Source: Anaerolineaceae bacterium (GTDB lineage: Bacteria > Chloroflexota > Anaerolineae > Anaerolineales > Anaerolineaceae). From it: 64,000 bases of DNA. Made by a program: the position numbers and the translations under genes. The stretch covers positions 496,001 to 560,000 of the forward strand of contig JARKPB010000008.1 in the NCBI GenBank assembly GCA_029975475.1, read 5' to 3'. The notes below the pieces were generated by a model. The model was not told the origin of the DNA. It ran no database searches and saw only the letters and a list, made by a program, of their open reading frames with translations. Shown here one piece after another: positions 17,768 to 27,075 of this stretch (its first letter is position 1; every line of letters starts with the position of its first letter).

Positions 17768-18448
17768 ATGGACCCTTGGGAAAAATTGAACCAAAAACTG
17801 CTTCAGTGCCGGGAGTGTCCGCGCCTTGTGGATTGGCGCGAAGCTGTTTCGCGCCAGAAGCGCAGAGCATTTGTCAATGAAATCTACTGGGGTAAGCCCG
17901 TCCCGGGATTTGGCGATCCGCAGGCGAAAGTGCTGGTCGTCGGGCTGGCTCCGGGCGCGCACGGCAGCAACCGAACTGGTCGGATGTTTACCGGGGACGC
18001 GTCTGGTAATTTCCTGTACCCGGCGTTATACCGGGCTGGTTTCGCCAATCAACCCGTTTCAAACAGCAGCCAGGATGGGTTGAAACTGAACGACCTGTAT
18101 ATCACCGCGGTGTGCCGCTGCGTACCGCCGGAGAACAAACCGACACCGCTGGAAATCAAAACCTGCGGGGTGTATCTTCGGAAGGAACTGGACCTGCTAG
18201 GTCACCTGCAGGGGGTGATAGCGCTTGGCGCGATCGCTTATCAGGTTATGGCTCAGATTTTTACAGAAAGGGGATGGCTGGAAAGGGTAAAACCATTTTC
18301 CCATCTGGTAGTCAACAACTGTGGCGGACATCCCTGGTTAATGGCTTCGTATCATCCCTCCAGGCAAAATACGCAGACCGGCCGCCTGACCGAAGCCATG
18401 TTTGATCAGGTCTGGAAAACCGCTCGTGGTTACCTCCGCCGCGTCTAA
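17768..18448 (+). CDS. Family 5 uracil-DNA glycosylase (UDGb type)
   Basis: 226 aa. GLAPGAHGSNRTGRMFTGD near residue 62 is the family-5 active-site motif A (no catalytic Asn/Asp of the classic Ung type). ASYHPSRQNTQTGRL near the C-terminus is motif B. Cys residues in CRECPRLVDWREAV, VCRCVPPENKPTP and EIKTCGVYL are placed to bind the 4Fe-4S cluster. It excises uracil and other deaminated bases from DNA. The ATG at 17768 has GGAG upstream; an in-frame TTG four codons earlier is less likely. Confidence 0.9.
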   Translation: MDPWEKLNQKLLQCRECPRLVDWREAVSRQKRRAFVNEIYWGKPVPGFGDPQAKVLVVGLAPGAHGSNRTGRMFTGDASGNFLYPALYRAGFANQPVSNSSQDGLKLNDLYITAVCRCVPPENKPTPLEIKTCGVYLRKELDLLGHLQGVIALGAIAYQVMAQIFTERGWLERVKPFSHLVVNNCGGHPWLMASYHPSRQNTQTGRLTEAMFDQVWKTARGYLRRV

Positions 18449-18478
18449 ACATTGTATAAGGTTTTGGTTGCGAAAGAA

Positions 18479-18507
18479 TTGCTCCAAGTGACCCGGAGCG
18501 ATAGAAT
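18479..18507 (+). promoter_or_regulatory. Promoter of the hydrolase / Sec-peroxiredoxin / SDR operon
   Basis: TTGCTC, 17-nt spacer, TAGAAT, 17 nt before the ATG at 18525. It opens a four-gene run that closes with the terminator at 21345. Confidence 0.55.
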
Positions 18508-18524
18508 AAATTTGAGGTGCATTC

Positions 18525-19259
18525 ATGAAAAATTGGAAAAAAGTCCTGGGAATTGTTTTCATAATTCTGCTGGTTGGAATCGCCGGTTTTCTTGTCTGGG
18601 CTGGCACGCCGGCAAAACCCGACCCGCAGGCGCTGGCTGCCGCCAGCCAGGCGGAGGAGTTATCCGACGGCACCCTGGTTTTTCTTCCCGCAGATTCATC
18701 CCGGGCAACAGGGGTCATTTTTTATCCGGGCGGGCGGGTGGATTACCGCGCTTATGCCCCCCTGGCGCTGGCGCTTTCAAAAGCAGGTTTTCCGGTCTAT
18801 CTGTTGAAAATGCCGCTAAATCTGGCTGTCTTTGACCCCAATGCCGCTTTGCGCATTGTGGAGTCTCATCCTGAAATTCGCCGGTGGGCCATTGGCGGTC
18901 ATTCTCTGGGCGGTTCAATGGCCGCGTTCACAATCTTCGAGCATCCTGACCTGGCCGCCGACCTGTTTTTACTGGCTTCATATCCGGCGCAGAACAACAA
19001 TCTATCGGACCGCTCCGATTTGCGTGTTCTCTCCATTTCAGCCTCAATGGACGGTCTTGCCACTCCGCAGAAGATCGCTCAAAGCCGGGCATTATTACCA
19101 CCGGATGCGCAGTATTTAGAAATCGTTGGCGGCAACCATGCCTATTTTGGTTATTACGGCGAGCAGCCCGGTGACGGGCAGGCGGTGATCAGCCGCGAAG
19201 CGCAGCAGGCCCAGGTGCTCGAAGCCTTGATCTTTTTCTTAAATGCGAATAGTGAATAA
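18525..19259 (+). CDS. Membrane-anchored alpha/beta hydrolase
   Basis: 244 aa. An N-terminal TM segment (about 7-26) probably anchors it with the enzyme outside. The alpha/beta-hydrolase domain has GVIFYPGGRVDYRAYAPLA (oxyanion region), the nucleophile elbow GGHSLGGSMA, an acid region SASMDGLATP and the catalytic His in GGNHAYFGYYG. It belongs to the dienelactone-hydrolase-like set (Abhydrolase_5). Substrate unknown. The next gene starts 2 nt after the stop and is also an alpha/beta hydrolase. Confidence 0.85.
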   Translation: MKNWKKVLGIVFIILLVGIAGFLVWAGTPAKPDPQALAAASQAEELSDGTLVFLPADSSRATGVIFYPGGRVDYRAYAPLALALSKAGFPVYLLKMPLNLAVFDPNAALRIVESHPEIRRWAIGGHSLGGSMAAFTIFEHPDLAADLFLLASYPAQNNNLSDRSDLRVLSISASMDGLATPQKIAQSRALLPPDAQYLEIVGGNHAYFGYYGEQPGDGQAVISREAQQAQVLEALIFFLNANSE

Positions 19260-19261
19260 AA

Positions 19262-20242
19262 ATGAAAAAAATTATCCGTGTAATCCTTGGTGTCCTGGCC
19301 GGTCTTATCTTGATTTTGGCGATCGTTCCTCTGTTGATTCCACTTCAGCCTTTGAACGACACCCGACCTGCTGAAACTTATGCGGATCCGGACTCCAGAT
19401 TCCTGGAAATTAACGGACTGAAGGTGCATTATAAGGTTTACGGCAGCGGCGAGCCGTTAATCATCTTGCTGCACGGGTTTGGCGCAAGCACATATTCCTG
19501 GCGCGAGGTTGCCGCTTCACTGGCCAGATATGGGACTGTGCTGGTGTATGATCGGCCGGCTTTCGGTTTGACCGCACGCCCGATGCCCGGCGAATGGCAG
19601 GGAGAAAACCCGTACAGCATTTTAGCCCAGCCAGACATCATCAACAGTTTTATCCAGCACCTGGGATTTGAAAAAGCAGTGCTGGCGGGAAATTCTGCTG
19701 GCGGCACGGTCGCGGTCTACACCGCCCTGGAAAAACCAGAAATTGTTTCAGCGCTGATCCTGGTTGACGCCGCGATTTACAACGGCGGAGGCTCACCTGC
19801 CTGGATACGACCGTTCCTCAGGCTTCCGCAGGCGGAACGCATCGGTGTTCTGGTTAGCCGGCAGATTAAGGACTGGGGTCCTCGATTTTTAGAAACCGCC
19901 TGGCACGACCCCGCAAAAATAACCAGTGCGATTCGTGAAAATTACCAGATCCCGCTCAATATTCAAAACTGGGACCGGGCCCTGTGGGAATTAACCCGCG
20001 CGCCTGGCCCGGCTGCGCCGCTTGCAGGGCGAATTGATGAATTGGATCTACCCGTACTGGTAGTTACCGGGGATGACGACCGCATTGTCCCCACCGATTT
20101 AAGCATTCGCCTTTCAGAAGAAATTCGGGGGGCGAGTCTGGTTATCTTTAAAAACTGCGGACACGTTCCTCAGGAAGAGTGTCCTGACCAGTTCCTTGAT
20201 GCGGTTATACCGTTTATCCAATCTTTAAAAGGAGGGCAGTGA
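19262..20242 (+). CDS. Membrane-anchored alpha/beta hydrolase (epoxide hydrolase/haloperoxidase-like)
   Basis: 326 aa. One N-terminal TM helix (about 7-27), then a classic alpha/beta-hydrolase fold: LLHGFGASTYSW (oxyanion hole), nucleophile elbow GNSAGG, VVTGDDDRIVP (acid) and NCGHVPQEECP (catalytic His). The nucleophile is Ser, which argues against a true epoxide hydrolase. Its stop overlaps the next start (TGATG), so it is translationally coupled to the peroxiredoxin-like selenoprotein candidate. Confidence 0.87.
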   Translation: MKKIIRVILGVLAGLILILAIVPLLIPLQPLNDTRPAETYADPDSRFLEINGLKVHYKVYGSGEPLIILLHGFGASTYSWREVAASLARYGTVLVYDRPAFGLTARPMPGEWQGENPYSILAQPDIINSFIQHLGFEKAVLAGNSAGGTVAVYTALEKPEIVSALILVDAAIYNGGGSPAWIRPFLRLPQAERIGVLVSRQIKDWGPRFLETAWHDPAKITSAIRENYQIPLNIQNWDRALWELTRAPGPAAPLAGRIDELDLPVLVVTGDDDRIVPTDLSIRLSEEIRGASLVIFKNCGHVPQEECPDQFLDAVIPFIQSLKGGQ

Positions 20243-20712
20243 TGTTAAAAACGGGAACAACGGCCGCTGATTTCATATTGGGTGATACTCAGGGCCGTGA
20301 GATTCGTTTGTCCGATTTTTTCGGCAAAAAAAATGTGGTTCTGGTTTTAATGCGCGGCTTTGCCTGACCATTCTGCCGCCGGCATCTGGCGCAGTTGCGC
20401 CGTGACTATCAGGAATTTGTAAGCCGGGATGCGGAGATCATCGCTCTGGGTCCGGACGGCCCGAATGCATTTCGCCGGTTTTGGGAAAAAGAATCCATGC
20501 CGTTTGTGGGATGTGCGGACATCGGCTCGAAAATTGCCGCGCAATATCACCAGGAAGTTAACTGGTTAAAGTTGGGGCGGATGCCAGCGGTGCTGGTGAT
20601 TGACAAAACGGGCCGGCTCCGCTTCGTTGAGTACGGTGAATCGATGAGCGACATACCGCCCAACGATCGTTTGTTAAACGTGTTAGATCAAATTAATGGT
20701 GAGAGTCAATGA
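20242..20712 (+). CDS. Candidate selenoprotein: AhpC/TSA peroxiredoxin-like with UxxC motif
   Basis: 156 aa if the in-frame TGA at 20365-20367 is read as selenocysteine (Sec42). The ATG at 20242 overlaps the previous stop and has GGAGGG 5 nt before it. The frame runs through a thioredoxin-fold N-terminus (TTAADFILGDTQGREIRLSD), VVLVLMRGFA-Sec-PFCRRHLAQL, then FRRFWEKESMPFVG, VLVIDKTGRLRFVEYG. Cys homologues of this family carry a CPFC/CPYC motif, so TGA falls exactly on the first redox residue and Cys45 remains. A GGCGC/GCGCC hairpin with an AGTT loop begins 20 nt after the TGA. Sequence on both sides is intact, unlike a pseudogene. Automatic annotation would start it after the stop. A nonsense mutation is the alternative. 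Confidence 0.8.
20388..20401 (+). promoter_or_regulatory. Candidate bacterial SECIS hairpin
   Basis: A perfect 5-bp GC stem (20388-20392 with 20397-20401) capped by AGTT, with the G in the second loop position. The loop begins 25 nt after the UGA, inside the range usual for bacterial SECIS elements. A weaker lower stem with a bulge may extend it (20383-20387 with 20402-20404). Confidence 0.55.
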
Positions 20713-21344
20713 AAACTTGTGTGATTTGGGGAATGGGTGATATTGGTGAGGCGCTGGCTGAAAAAGCCAGGGCGGAAGGATTTTCAGTAATCGCGGTTGT
20801 CCATAAGGAGAATCGTCTGGATAGGTCAAAACAATTAGCAGACCTGGTACTGGAATGCGATCTCGGAGATCCGCGTCAGGTGCAGGCGGCGGTGGTGGCG
20901 ATCAGCCAGCAGGTTGAAACCGTGGACTGGTGGATTTATTCTGCCGGTGATATTGTGGCTGCGCCAATGAATAAAATGGATCCATCCCAGTGGAAAAAGG
21001 TCCTGGATGCCAATCTGAACGGTTTTGCCTATACCCTAATGCTGGGGGAAGCCGTCCTGGCTACAGACAGTGTGATTACAGTCATCGGTGCGGTTTCAGA
21101 AAAAATGCGGCTGCCAGGTTTGTCGGCTTATGCTGCCGCGAAGGCCGGACTGGAGGCTGCGGCTGAGGTGGCTGCCAGAGATTTGCGGAAACCGGTTCAG
21201 GTGCTGCGGCCCGGGGCAGTGAAGACTTCTTTTTGGAATCGAGTTCCGTTTCGGATTCCTCCCGGCGCCCTGAGTCCATCCGAGGTCGCCAGTAAAGCAT
21301 ACGATTTTTATCAGGAAAAGAAGAGCGGGAAATTCGATTTATAA
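20709..21344 (+). CDS. SDR-family NAD(P)-dependent oxidoreductase
   Basis: 211-aa short-chain dehydrogenase. Compact Rossmann N-terminus CVIWGMGDIGEALAEKA, WIYSAGDI (NAG-like motif), VITVIGAVSEK (Ser position replaced by Ala-Val), and catalytic YAAAKAGLEAA. It starts inside the stop of the selenoprotein candidate (ATGA overlap), so the two are translationally coupled. Substrate unknown. It is the last gene of the operon and is followed by a strong terminator. Confidence 0.83.
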   Translation: MKTCVIWGMGDIGEALAEKARAEGFSVIAVVHKENRLDRSKQLADLVLECDLGDPRQVQAAVVAISQQVETVDWWIYSAGDIVAAPMNKMDPSQWKKVLDANLNGFAYTLMLGEAVLATDSVITVIGAVSEKMRLPGLSAYAAAKAGLEAAAEVAARDLRKPVQVLRPGAVKTSFWNRVPFRIPPGALSPSEVASKAYDFYQEKKSGKFDL

Positions 21345-21382
21345 AAGACAGGGCGCGTTTACAGCGCCCTGTCTTGATTTTG
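21345..21382 (+). terminator. Terminator between the SDR gene and eno (convergent)
   Basis: A 12-bp perfect stem (21345-21356 with 21364-21375) and 7-nt loop, followed by a modest T run. It ends the four-gene plus-strand operon and may also serve eno from the other side. Confidence 0.75.
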
Positions 21383-21394
21383 GTTTCGCGCAGG

Positions 21395-22690
<1,296 letters not shown>

Positions 22691-22753
22691 TCATTCCTCG
22701 TAGTTTTTATCTTTTTTTTAGTCATAAGGGCACCCGCGAATTCCAGGGTAAAT

Positions 22754-24376
22754 TTATGGGTTCGGTTTAATACCTGCGTGTTCGCAGGCAGCCTGGATAA
22801 AGGCGGAAAACAGCGGGTGCGGTCGGTTTGGGCGGGACAGGAATTCCGGGTGGAACTGGGTCCCCAGCATGAAGGGATGATCGGCCAGTTCGGCAATTTC
22901 TACCAGTTTGCCGTCCGGGGATAAACCGCTCAGCACCATTCCGGCTGATTGTAAATCCTTGCGGTAAGCGTTATTAAATTCAAACCGGTGGCGGTGGCGC
23001 TCTTCAACATAGTCCAACCCGTATGCCGCGCGGGCTTTCGTACCTGGCTGCAAATGGCAAGGGTACAGGCCGAGCCTCATGGTCCCGCCCATGTCGGTGA
23101 TGGACTGCTGCTCGAGCATTAAATCAATCACCGGGAAGGGGGTAGCGCGGTCAAATTCCGTTGAATTGGCGTTTTCTGTCTTGAACACGTGTCTGGCAAA
23201 TTCGACCACCATTAACTGCATCCCCAGACATAATCCAAAGTAAGGGATTTTATTTTCTCTGGCAAAGGTTGCTGCCTGGATTTTCCCCTCAATGCCGCGG
23301 CTGCCAAAACCGCCCGGTACCAGGATTCCGTGGCATTGCTTTAAAGTATCCCAACCGCGGCCTTTCTCCAGTTCGGCGGAATGCACCCATTCCAGGTCCA
23401 GTTCCACTCCCTGGTTAATGGCGGCATGCCTTAACGCTTCTCGAACGCTCAGGTAAGCGTCGTGAAGTTCAACATACTTGCCGACCAGAGCGATCTTCAC
23501 GGATGGTTTCTCTTCTTTAACTCTGGCGACCATTTTCTTCCAGTCATTCCAGTCCGGTTTTTGCCGCTGGGTTAATTTAAACCGCTCCAGGAGCAAGTCG
23601 CCAACCCCGGCAGATTCCATCAGCAGCGGTACTTCGTACAATACCGGCGTGGTAATCATCGGTATCACCGCGCGTTTGTCAACATCACAAAACAGGGCGA
23701 TTTTTTCACACAAAGAGCTGTCAACCGGGTGGTCCGAGCGGGCGACAATAATATCCGGGGCAATCCCGATCGATCGAAGTTCGCGCACAGAATGCTGGGT
23801 GGGTTTTGTTTTTAATTCCTCTGTCGCTCCAATAAACGGCAGCCAGGTAACATGGATATAAAGGGTGTTTTCTCTGCCCAGATCCGTGCGCAGCTGGCGG
23901 ATGGCTTCAAGAAACGGCAGCCCTTCGATATCCCCGACCGTCCCGCCGACTTCAACCAGGATAAATTCAGCCCCGGTGGCTTTTGCCACCATAGTGACCC
24001 GGCGTTTAATTTCGTTGGTGATATGCGGAATCACCTGGATTGTCCCGCCTAAATAGTCGCCGTGCCGCTCTTTGGCGATGACTTCCGCGTACACCTGGCC
24101 GGTGGTGATGTTGCAGACTTTTGAAAGACGGATGTCGATGAAGCGCTCGTAATGGCCCAGGTCAAGATCCGTTTCGGCTCCATCGTCAAGGACGAACACT
24201 TCGCCGTGTTGATAGGGGCTCATGGTACCGGGGTCAACATTGATATATGGATCAAGTTTTTGCACGGCCACCTTGAATCCGCGCTCTTTCAGGAGGCGTC
24301 CCAGGGAAGCTGCGGTAACCCCTTTCCCTACCGAACTGACAACGCCTCCGGTAAAAAAGATGTATTTCGGTTCCAT
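22754..24376 (-). CDS. pyrG: CTP synthase
   Basis: 540 aa. An N-terminal amidoligase domain ([21 protein letters not shown]-loop, [17 protein letters not shown]) is joined to a C-terminal class-I glutamine amidotransferase ([16 protein letters not shown] with the catalytic Cys, and HPEF near the end). It makes CTP from UTP, ATP and glutamine. AGGAGG lies before the ATG. A terminator-like hairpin sits in the leader just upstream, which suggests attenuation. Confidence 0.97.
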   Translation of the reverse strand: MEPKYIFFTGGVVSSVGKGVTAASLGRLLKERGFKVAVQKLDPYINVDPGTMSPYQHGEVFVLDDGAETDLDLGHYERFIDIRLSKVCNITTGQVYAEVIAKERHGDYLGGTIQVIPHITNEIKRRVTMVAKATGAEFILVEVGGTVGDIEGLPFLEAIRQLRTDLGRENTLYIHVTWLPFIGATEELKTKPTQHSVRELRSIGIAPDIIVARSDHPVDSSLCEKIALFCDVDKRAVIPMITTPVLYEVPLLMESAGVGDLLLERFKLTQRQKPDWNDWKKMVARVKEEKPSVKIALVGKYVELHDAYLSVREALRHAAINQGVELDLEWVHSAELEKGRGWDTLKQCHGILVPGGFGSRGIEGKIQAATFARENKIPYFGLCLGMQLMVVEFARHVFKTENANSTEFDRATPFPVIDLMLEQQSITDMGGTMRLGLYPCHLQPGTKARAAYGLDYVEERHRHRFEFNNAYRKDLQSAGMVLSGLSPDGKLVEIAELADHPFMLGTQFHPEFLSRPNRPHPLFSAFIQAACEHAGIKPNP

Positions 24377-24402
24377 GGCTAAACCTCCTGTATGGCGAAT
24401 AA

Positions 24403-24443
24403 AAAAGAAACAGGGAGAGCCGTTGCTACGGCGCCTCCCTGTT
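24403..24443 (-). terminator. Terminator-like hairpin in the pyrG leader (candidate attenuator)
   Basis: On the minus strand a 9-bp stem (arms 24435-24443 and 24409-24417) with a GC-rich internal part is followed by TTCTTTTTT, about 30 nt before the pyrG start. The preceding gene already has its own terminator at 24545-24578, so this one is placed to control pyrG itself. Confidence 0.6.
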
Positions 24444-24544
24444 GGCTGGCGTATTTTCTTTCGTTATGATGCCGTTTATCTCGATGTCGGATCAATCTCA
24501 CCTCGCCCAATAATAAATAAGTTTACCACAACCTGAAACTCGCA

Positions 24545-24578
24545 CCAAGAAAAAAGCCCTTCGCTGGGAAGGGCTTTT
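24545..24578 (-). terminator. Rho-independent terminator after the S1-domain gene
   Basis: An 11-bp stem with a 4-nt loop (24553-24563 with 24568-24578), followed on the minus strand by a T-rich tract. Confidence 0.8.
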
Positions 24579-24592
24579 GAAGCGTCGGGCTG

Positions 24593-25441
24593 TTAATTGG
24601 ATGGTTTATTAACCAGGGTGCGGCTGAGGATTTCTTCCTGTTCCTGAGAGCCAGCCTTGGCTTTCCGTTTCTCTTCCTGAACTTTTTTTCGGTCCTGCGC
24701 TTTTTCCATCGCTGCGCGCAGCGCGATTTCCATCGAAGTGGGTTCTTTTTCTGATTCCTCGCTGCTCGAGAAGGTCATTTCAGAAAAATCGCCAGAATAA
24801 TCACTGGATCCGCGGCGCGGCGCCTTTTTCTTATTCCCTTTGGGCCCGGCGGCGGTTTTTTCGCGGCGCGGTTCCTGGCGGGGGGCCGGTTCAACCTTTT
24901 CAGGTTCGGGCAGCAAGGCTTTCATGCTCAGTTTGATCTGCTTCTTCTTCCGATCAAAATCAATGATCTGGGCTTCGATCTCATCCCCTTCTTTTACGAC
25001 ATCCGAAGGTTGTTGAATATATCCGTAAGCCATCTCACTGATATGCACCAACCCGGGGCGTTCCGCACCAATTTCAACAAACGCACCAAATTTTTCCAGC
25101 CGAACAACATTGCCCTTGATGTTCATCCCTGCCTTGATGTCTTTCCATTCCAGAGCGAGCGGCTGCAGCATGGTTAATTCGATGCGTTCCTCTCCGTCTT
25201 TCTTGGAGACTTTCTTCACCCAAACATCAATCTCCTGTCCATCTTTGAGCACGTCTTCAACGCGCTTGATGGGGGCTTTATCGGGCGAAACGATCTGCGA
25301 GATGTGCAGCAGGGCGGGTTTCCCGACACCAATATCAACAAGTGCTCCAGCAAGGCCTATCTTAACCACTTTACCGGTAAATTTTGTTTTCGGCTTAATG
25401 GCGGTGGTTTCGGAACTTTCAACGACAACGCTTTGGTTCAT
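24593..25441 (-). CDS. S1 RNA-binding domain protein (ribosomal protein S1-like)
   Basis: 282 aa with two S1 (OB-fold) domains: residues about 20-92 (GKVVKIGLAGALVDIG, PALLHISQI) and about 103-170 (GNVVRLEKFGAFVEIG, PGLVHISEM). The C-terminal 110 residues are charged and low in complexity (Glu/Lys/Arg/Ser), probably disordered. It is shorter than E. coli S1 and close to the short S1-like proteins of many non-proteobacteria. It binds mRNA at the ribosome or in the cytosol. GGGAG lies before the ATG. It is driven by a perfect consensus promoter. Confidence 0.88.
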   Translation of the reverse strand: MNQSVVVESSETTAIKPKTKFTGKVVKIGLAGALVDIGVGKPALLHISQIVSPDKAPIKRVEDVLKDGQEIDVWVKKVSKKDGEERIELTMLQPLALEWKDIKAGMNIKGNVVRLEKFGAFVEIGAERPGLVHISEMAYGYIQQPSDVVKEGDEIEAQIIDFDRKKKQIKLSMKALLPEPEKVEPAPRQEPRREKTAAGPKGNKKKAPRRGSSDYSGDFSEMTFSSSEESEKEPTSMEIALRAAMEKAQDRKKVQEEKRKAKAGSQEQEEILSRTLVNKPSN

Positions 25442-25465
25442 AGCGTTACACTCCCAGGTAGAAAT

Positions 25466-25497
25466 ATCAGCGAAGGTCGATTATAACCTTCGCTGAT
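25466..25497. repeat. Perfect 12-bp inverted repeat around the -10 box
   Basis: Arms 25466-25477 and 25486-25497 (ATCAGCGAAGGT and its complement) flank an 8-nt centre that contains the -10 of the S1-gene promoter. It could be an operator, or the terminator hairpin of the upstream protease gene with a poor T run. Confidence 0.75.
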
Positions 25498-25508
25498 GAA
25501 ACTGTCAA
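25480..25508 (-). promoter_or_regulatory. Perfect consensus sigma70 promoter of the S1-domain gene
   Basis: On the minus strand TTGACA (25503-25508), exactly 17 nt, TATAAT (25480-25485). It gives a leader of about 32 nt before the ATG at 25441. The -10 lies in the centre of a 12-bp perfect inverted repeat. Confidence 0.8.
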
Positions 25509-25537
25509 TCATTGCGGTGTTCAGCGCGGCGAATGCG

Positions 25538-26761
25538 TTATTTAACTTGACCAAGCAAAACCTGAATGGCTTTGTCTAATTGCGGATCTCTTTCGAGCTT
25601 AATATCTTCGTCAGTGATTTCCACAACATAATCAGGCGTCAGGCCGATGCCGTTAATTTGGCGCTCTTTGGGGGTCAGCCAGCGGGCAACCGTGATCCGC
25701 ACAGCGCCTGCGCCGTTGTCCAGTTCAATCCAGTTTTGCACTGAACCTTTGCCGTAGGTGGTTGTGCCCACCAGGGGTCCGCGGCCGTAATCCTGGATGG
25801 CGCCCGCGGTGATTTCTGAGGCGGAAGCCGAGCCCTCGTTAACCAGCACCACCATCGGAATATCGGTAGCCAATCCTCCCGGGATGGATTTGTAATCGAC
25901 CCGCTTTCCATCACCGTAGACCTCATACATTACAACCCCGTCTTTGATGAACTGTGACATGACTTCGACAGCGGTCACCAGATATCCGCCGCCGTTTCCT
26001 CGCAGATCAAGGATCAAACCGGCAGGTTTCTTGGCGAGCAATTCTTTCAATGCGGCTTTCAATTCTTCGGTTGTTTTATCGCCAAAAGTCACCAGTTGAA
26101 CATAAGCGATGTTATGCTCAAGCATTTTGTATTCGACAGATTTGACAATGATTTTTTGGCGAATGATCGTGACATCAAACGGTTTTTCAAGTCCGTCCCG
26201 CAAGATGGTCAGGGTCACGGGGGTATTCGCCGGTCCTTTCACCGATTTCAGCACGATATCTGGCGGTGTTCCGGTGACATCTTCGCCATTGATCCCGATG
26301 ATCTTGTCTTTGGGTTTCAAACCTGCTTTTTCTGCAGGCGTGCCCGGCATGGTCGAGATGATGGTGAGATATTCAGCGGTTGTGTCAACCCAGGCGCCAA
26401 TACCTTCGTATTCACCGTTGAGCGGTTCATTGGCTGTTTTAAATTCGTCCGGGTCCATATAAGATGTGTGCTTGTCTCCAAGCGAAGCAAGCATTCCCTG
26501 AATGGCGCCGCGCATTAACAGCAAGTCGTTAACCGGTTGATCCACGTATTCCTGATGAACCAGGTCCCAGACCTGCCAGAAGGGCTCAAACAAGGTCTGC
26601 AGATCTTCCGGGGTGCTGGTTTGAGTCGCTGTTGAGGGGGTCTGCTGCTCGACTGCTCCTCCGGTCATCCAGCCCACGACCAGCCCGCCCATAAATGAGC
26701 CGGCCAGCAGGGTGATGGCGACGAAAACACCTACAACGATATATATGGCTTTATTGGACAT
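25538..26761 (-). CDS. C-terminal processing peptidase, S41 family (CtpA-like)
   Basis: 407 aa. An N-terminal TM anchor (about 5-30), a Thr/Ser-rich linker, an N-terminal helical part, a PDZ domain (about 115-195, GIGAWVDTT to GINGEDVTG) and the S41 catalytic domain with LRGNGGG, catalytic Ser in NEGSASASEI and Lys in TYGKGSVQ. It is expected to face outside and trim or degrade exported proteins. It is followed by a small membrane-protein gene 50 nt upstream on the same strand. Confidence 0.93.
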   Translation of the reverse strand: MSNKAIYIVVGVFVAITLLAGSFMGGLVVGWMTGGAVEQQTPSTATQTSTPEDLQTLFEPFWQVWDLVHQEYVDQPVNDLLLMRGAIQGMLASLGDKHTSYMDPDEFKTANEPLNGEYEGIGAWVDTTAEYLTIISTMPGTPAEKAGLKPKDKIIGINGEDVTGTPPDIVLKSVKGPANTPVTLTILRDGLEKPFDVTIIRQKIIVKSVEYKMLEHNIAYVQLVTFGDKTTEELKAALKELLAKKPAGLILDLRGNGGGYLVTAVEVMSQFIKDGVVMYEVYGDGKRVDYKSIPGGLATDIPMVVLVNEGSASASEITAGAIQDYGRGPLVGTTTYGKGSVQNWIELDNGAGAVRITVARWLTPKERQINGIGLTPDYVVEITDEDIKLERDPQLDKAIQVLLGQVK

Positions 26762-26811
26762 TTACAGCTCCTGCAGTTCTTCATTCTTCATAAAATAATG
26801 AAGCCGAATAA

Positions 26812-27075
26812 TTAATCCTGGGTGAGTTTTTGGTCTTTGTATAAGGTCTCATCTTGCTGTTGTATTTTCTTGACCGCGTCGGAGAGTTCGTGCAGGGCGC
26901 GGTCTTCTTCGCCAAACGGATTACGGAAAAACTCCATCATTTTGGATCGCCTTTCAACCGGCGGCGCCTTTTTTCTTTTTAGCGCTGCCGAGATCAACCC
27001 AAAATTGATCGCCAGGATAAATACGGCCAGTAAACCCATAGCGATCCATGCGGTTGGATTTATTTCATTTGCCAT
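26812..27075 (-). CDS. Small single-pass membrane protein, unknown
   Basis: 87 aa: one TM helix (about 9-31) followed by a basic stretch (KRKKAPPVERR) and a charged helical tail that could form a coiled coil. The basic residues suggest a cytoplasmic C-terminus. It overlaps the end of the HAD gene by 16 nt and lies between it and the protease gene, so all three are probably one operon. No known family was recognised. Confidence 0.65.
   Translation of the reverse strand: MANEINPTAWIAMGLLAVFILAINFGLISAALKRKKAPPVERRSKMMEFFRNPFGEEDRALHELSDAVKKIQQQDETLYKDQKLTQD

Noticed and set aside
20395-20712. A short 105-residue protein starting after the TGA
   Set aside because: It would begin in the middle of a thioredoxin fold with no ribosome-binding site. 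The longer frame through the TGA explains the sequence better.
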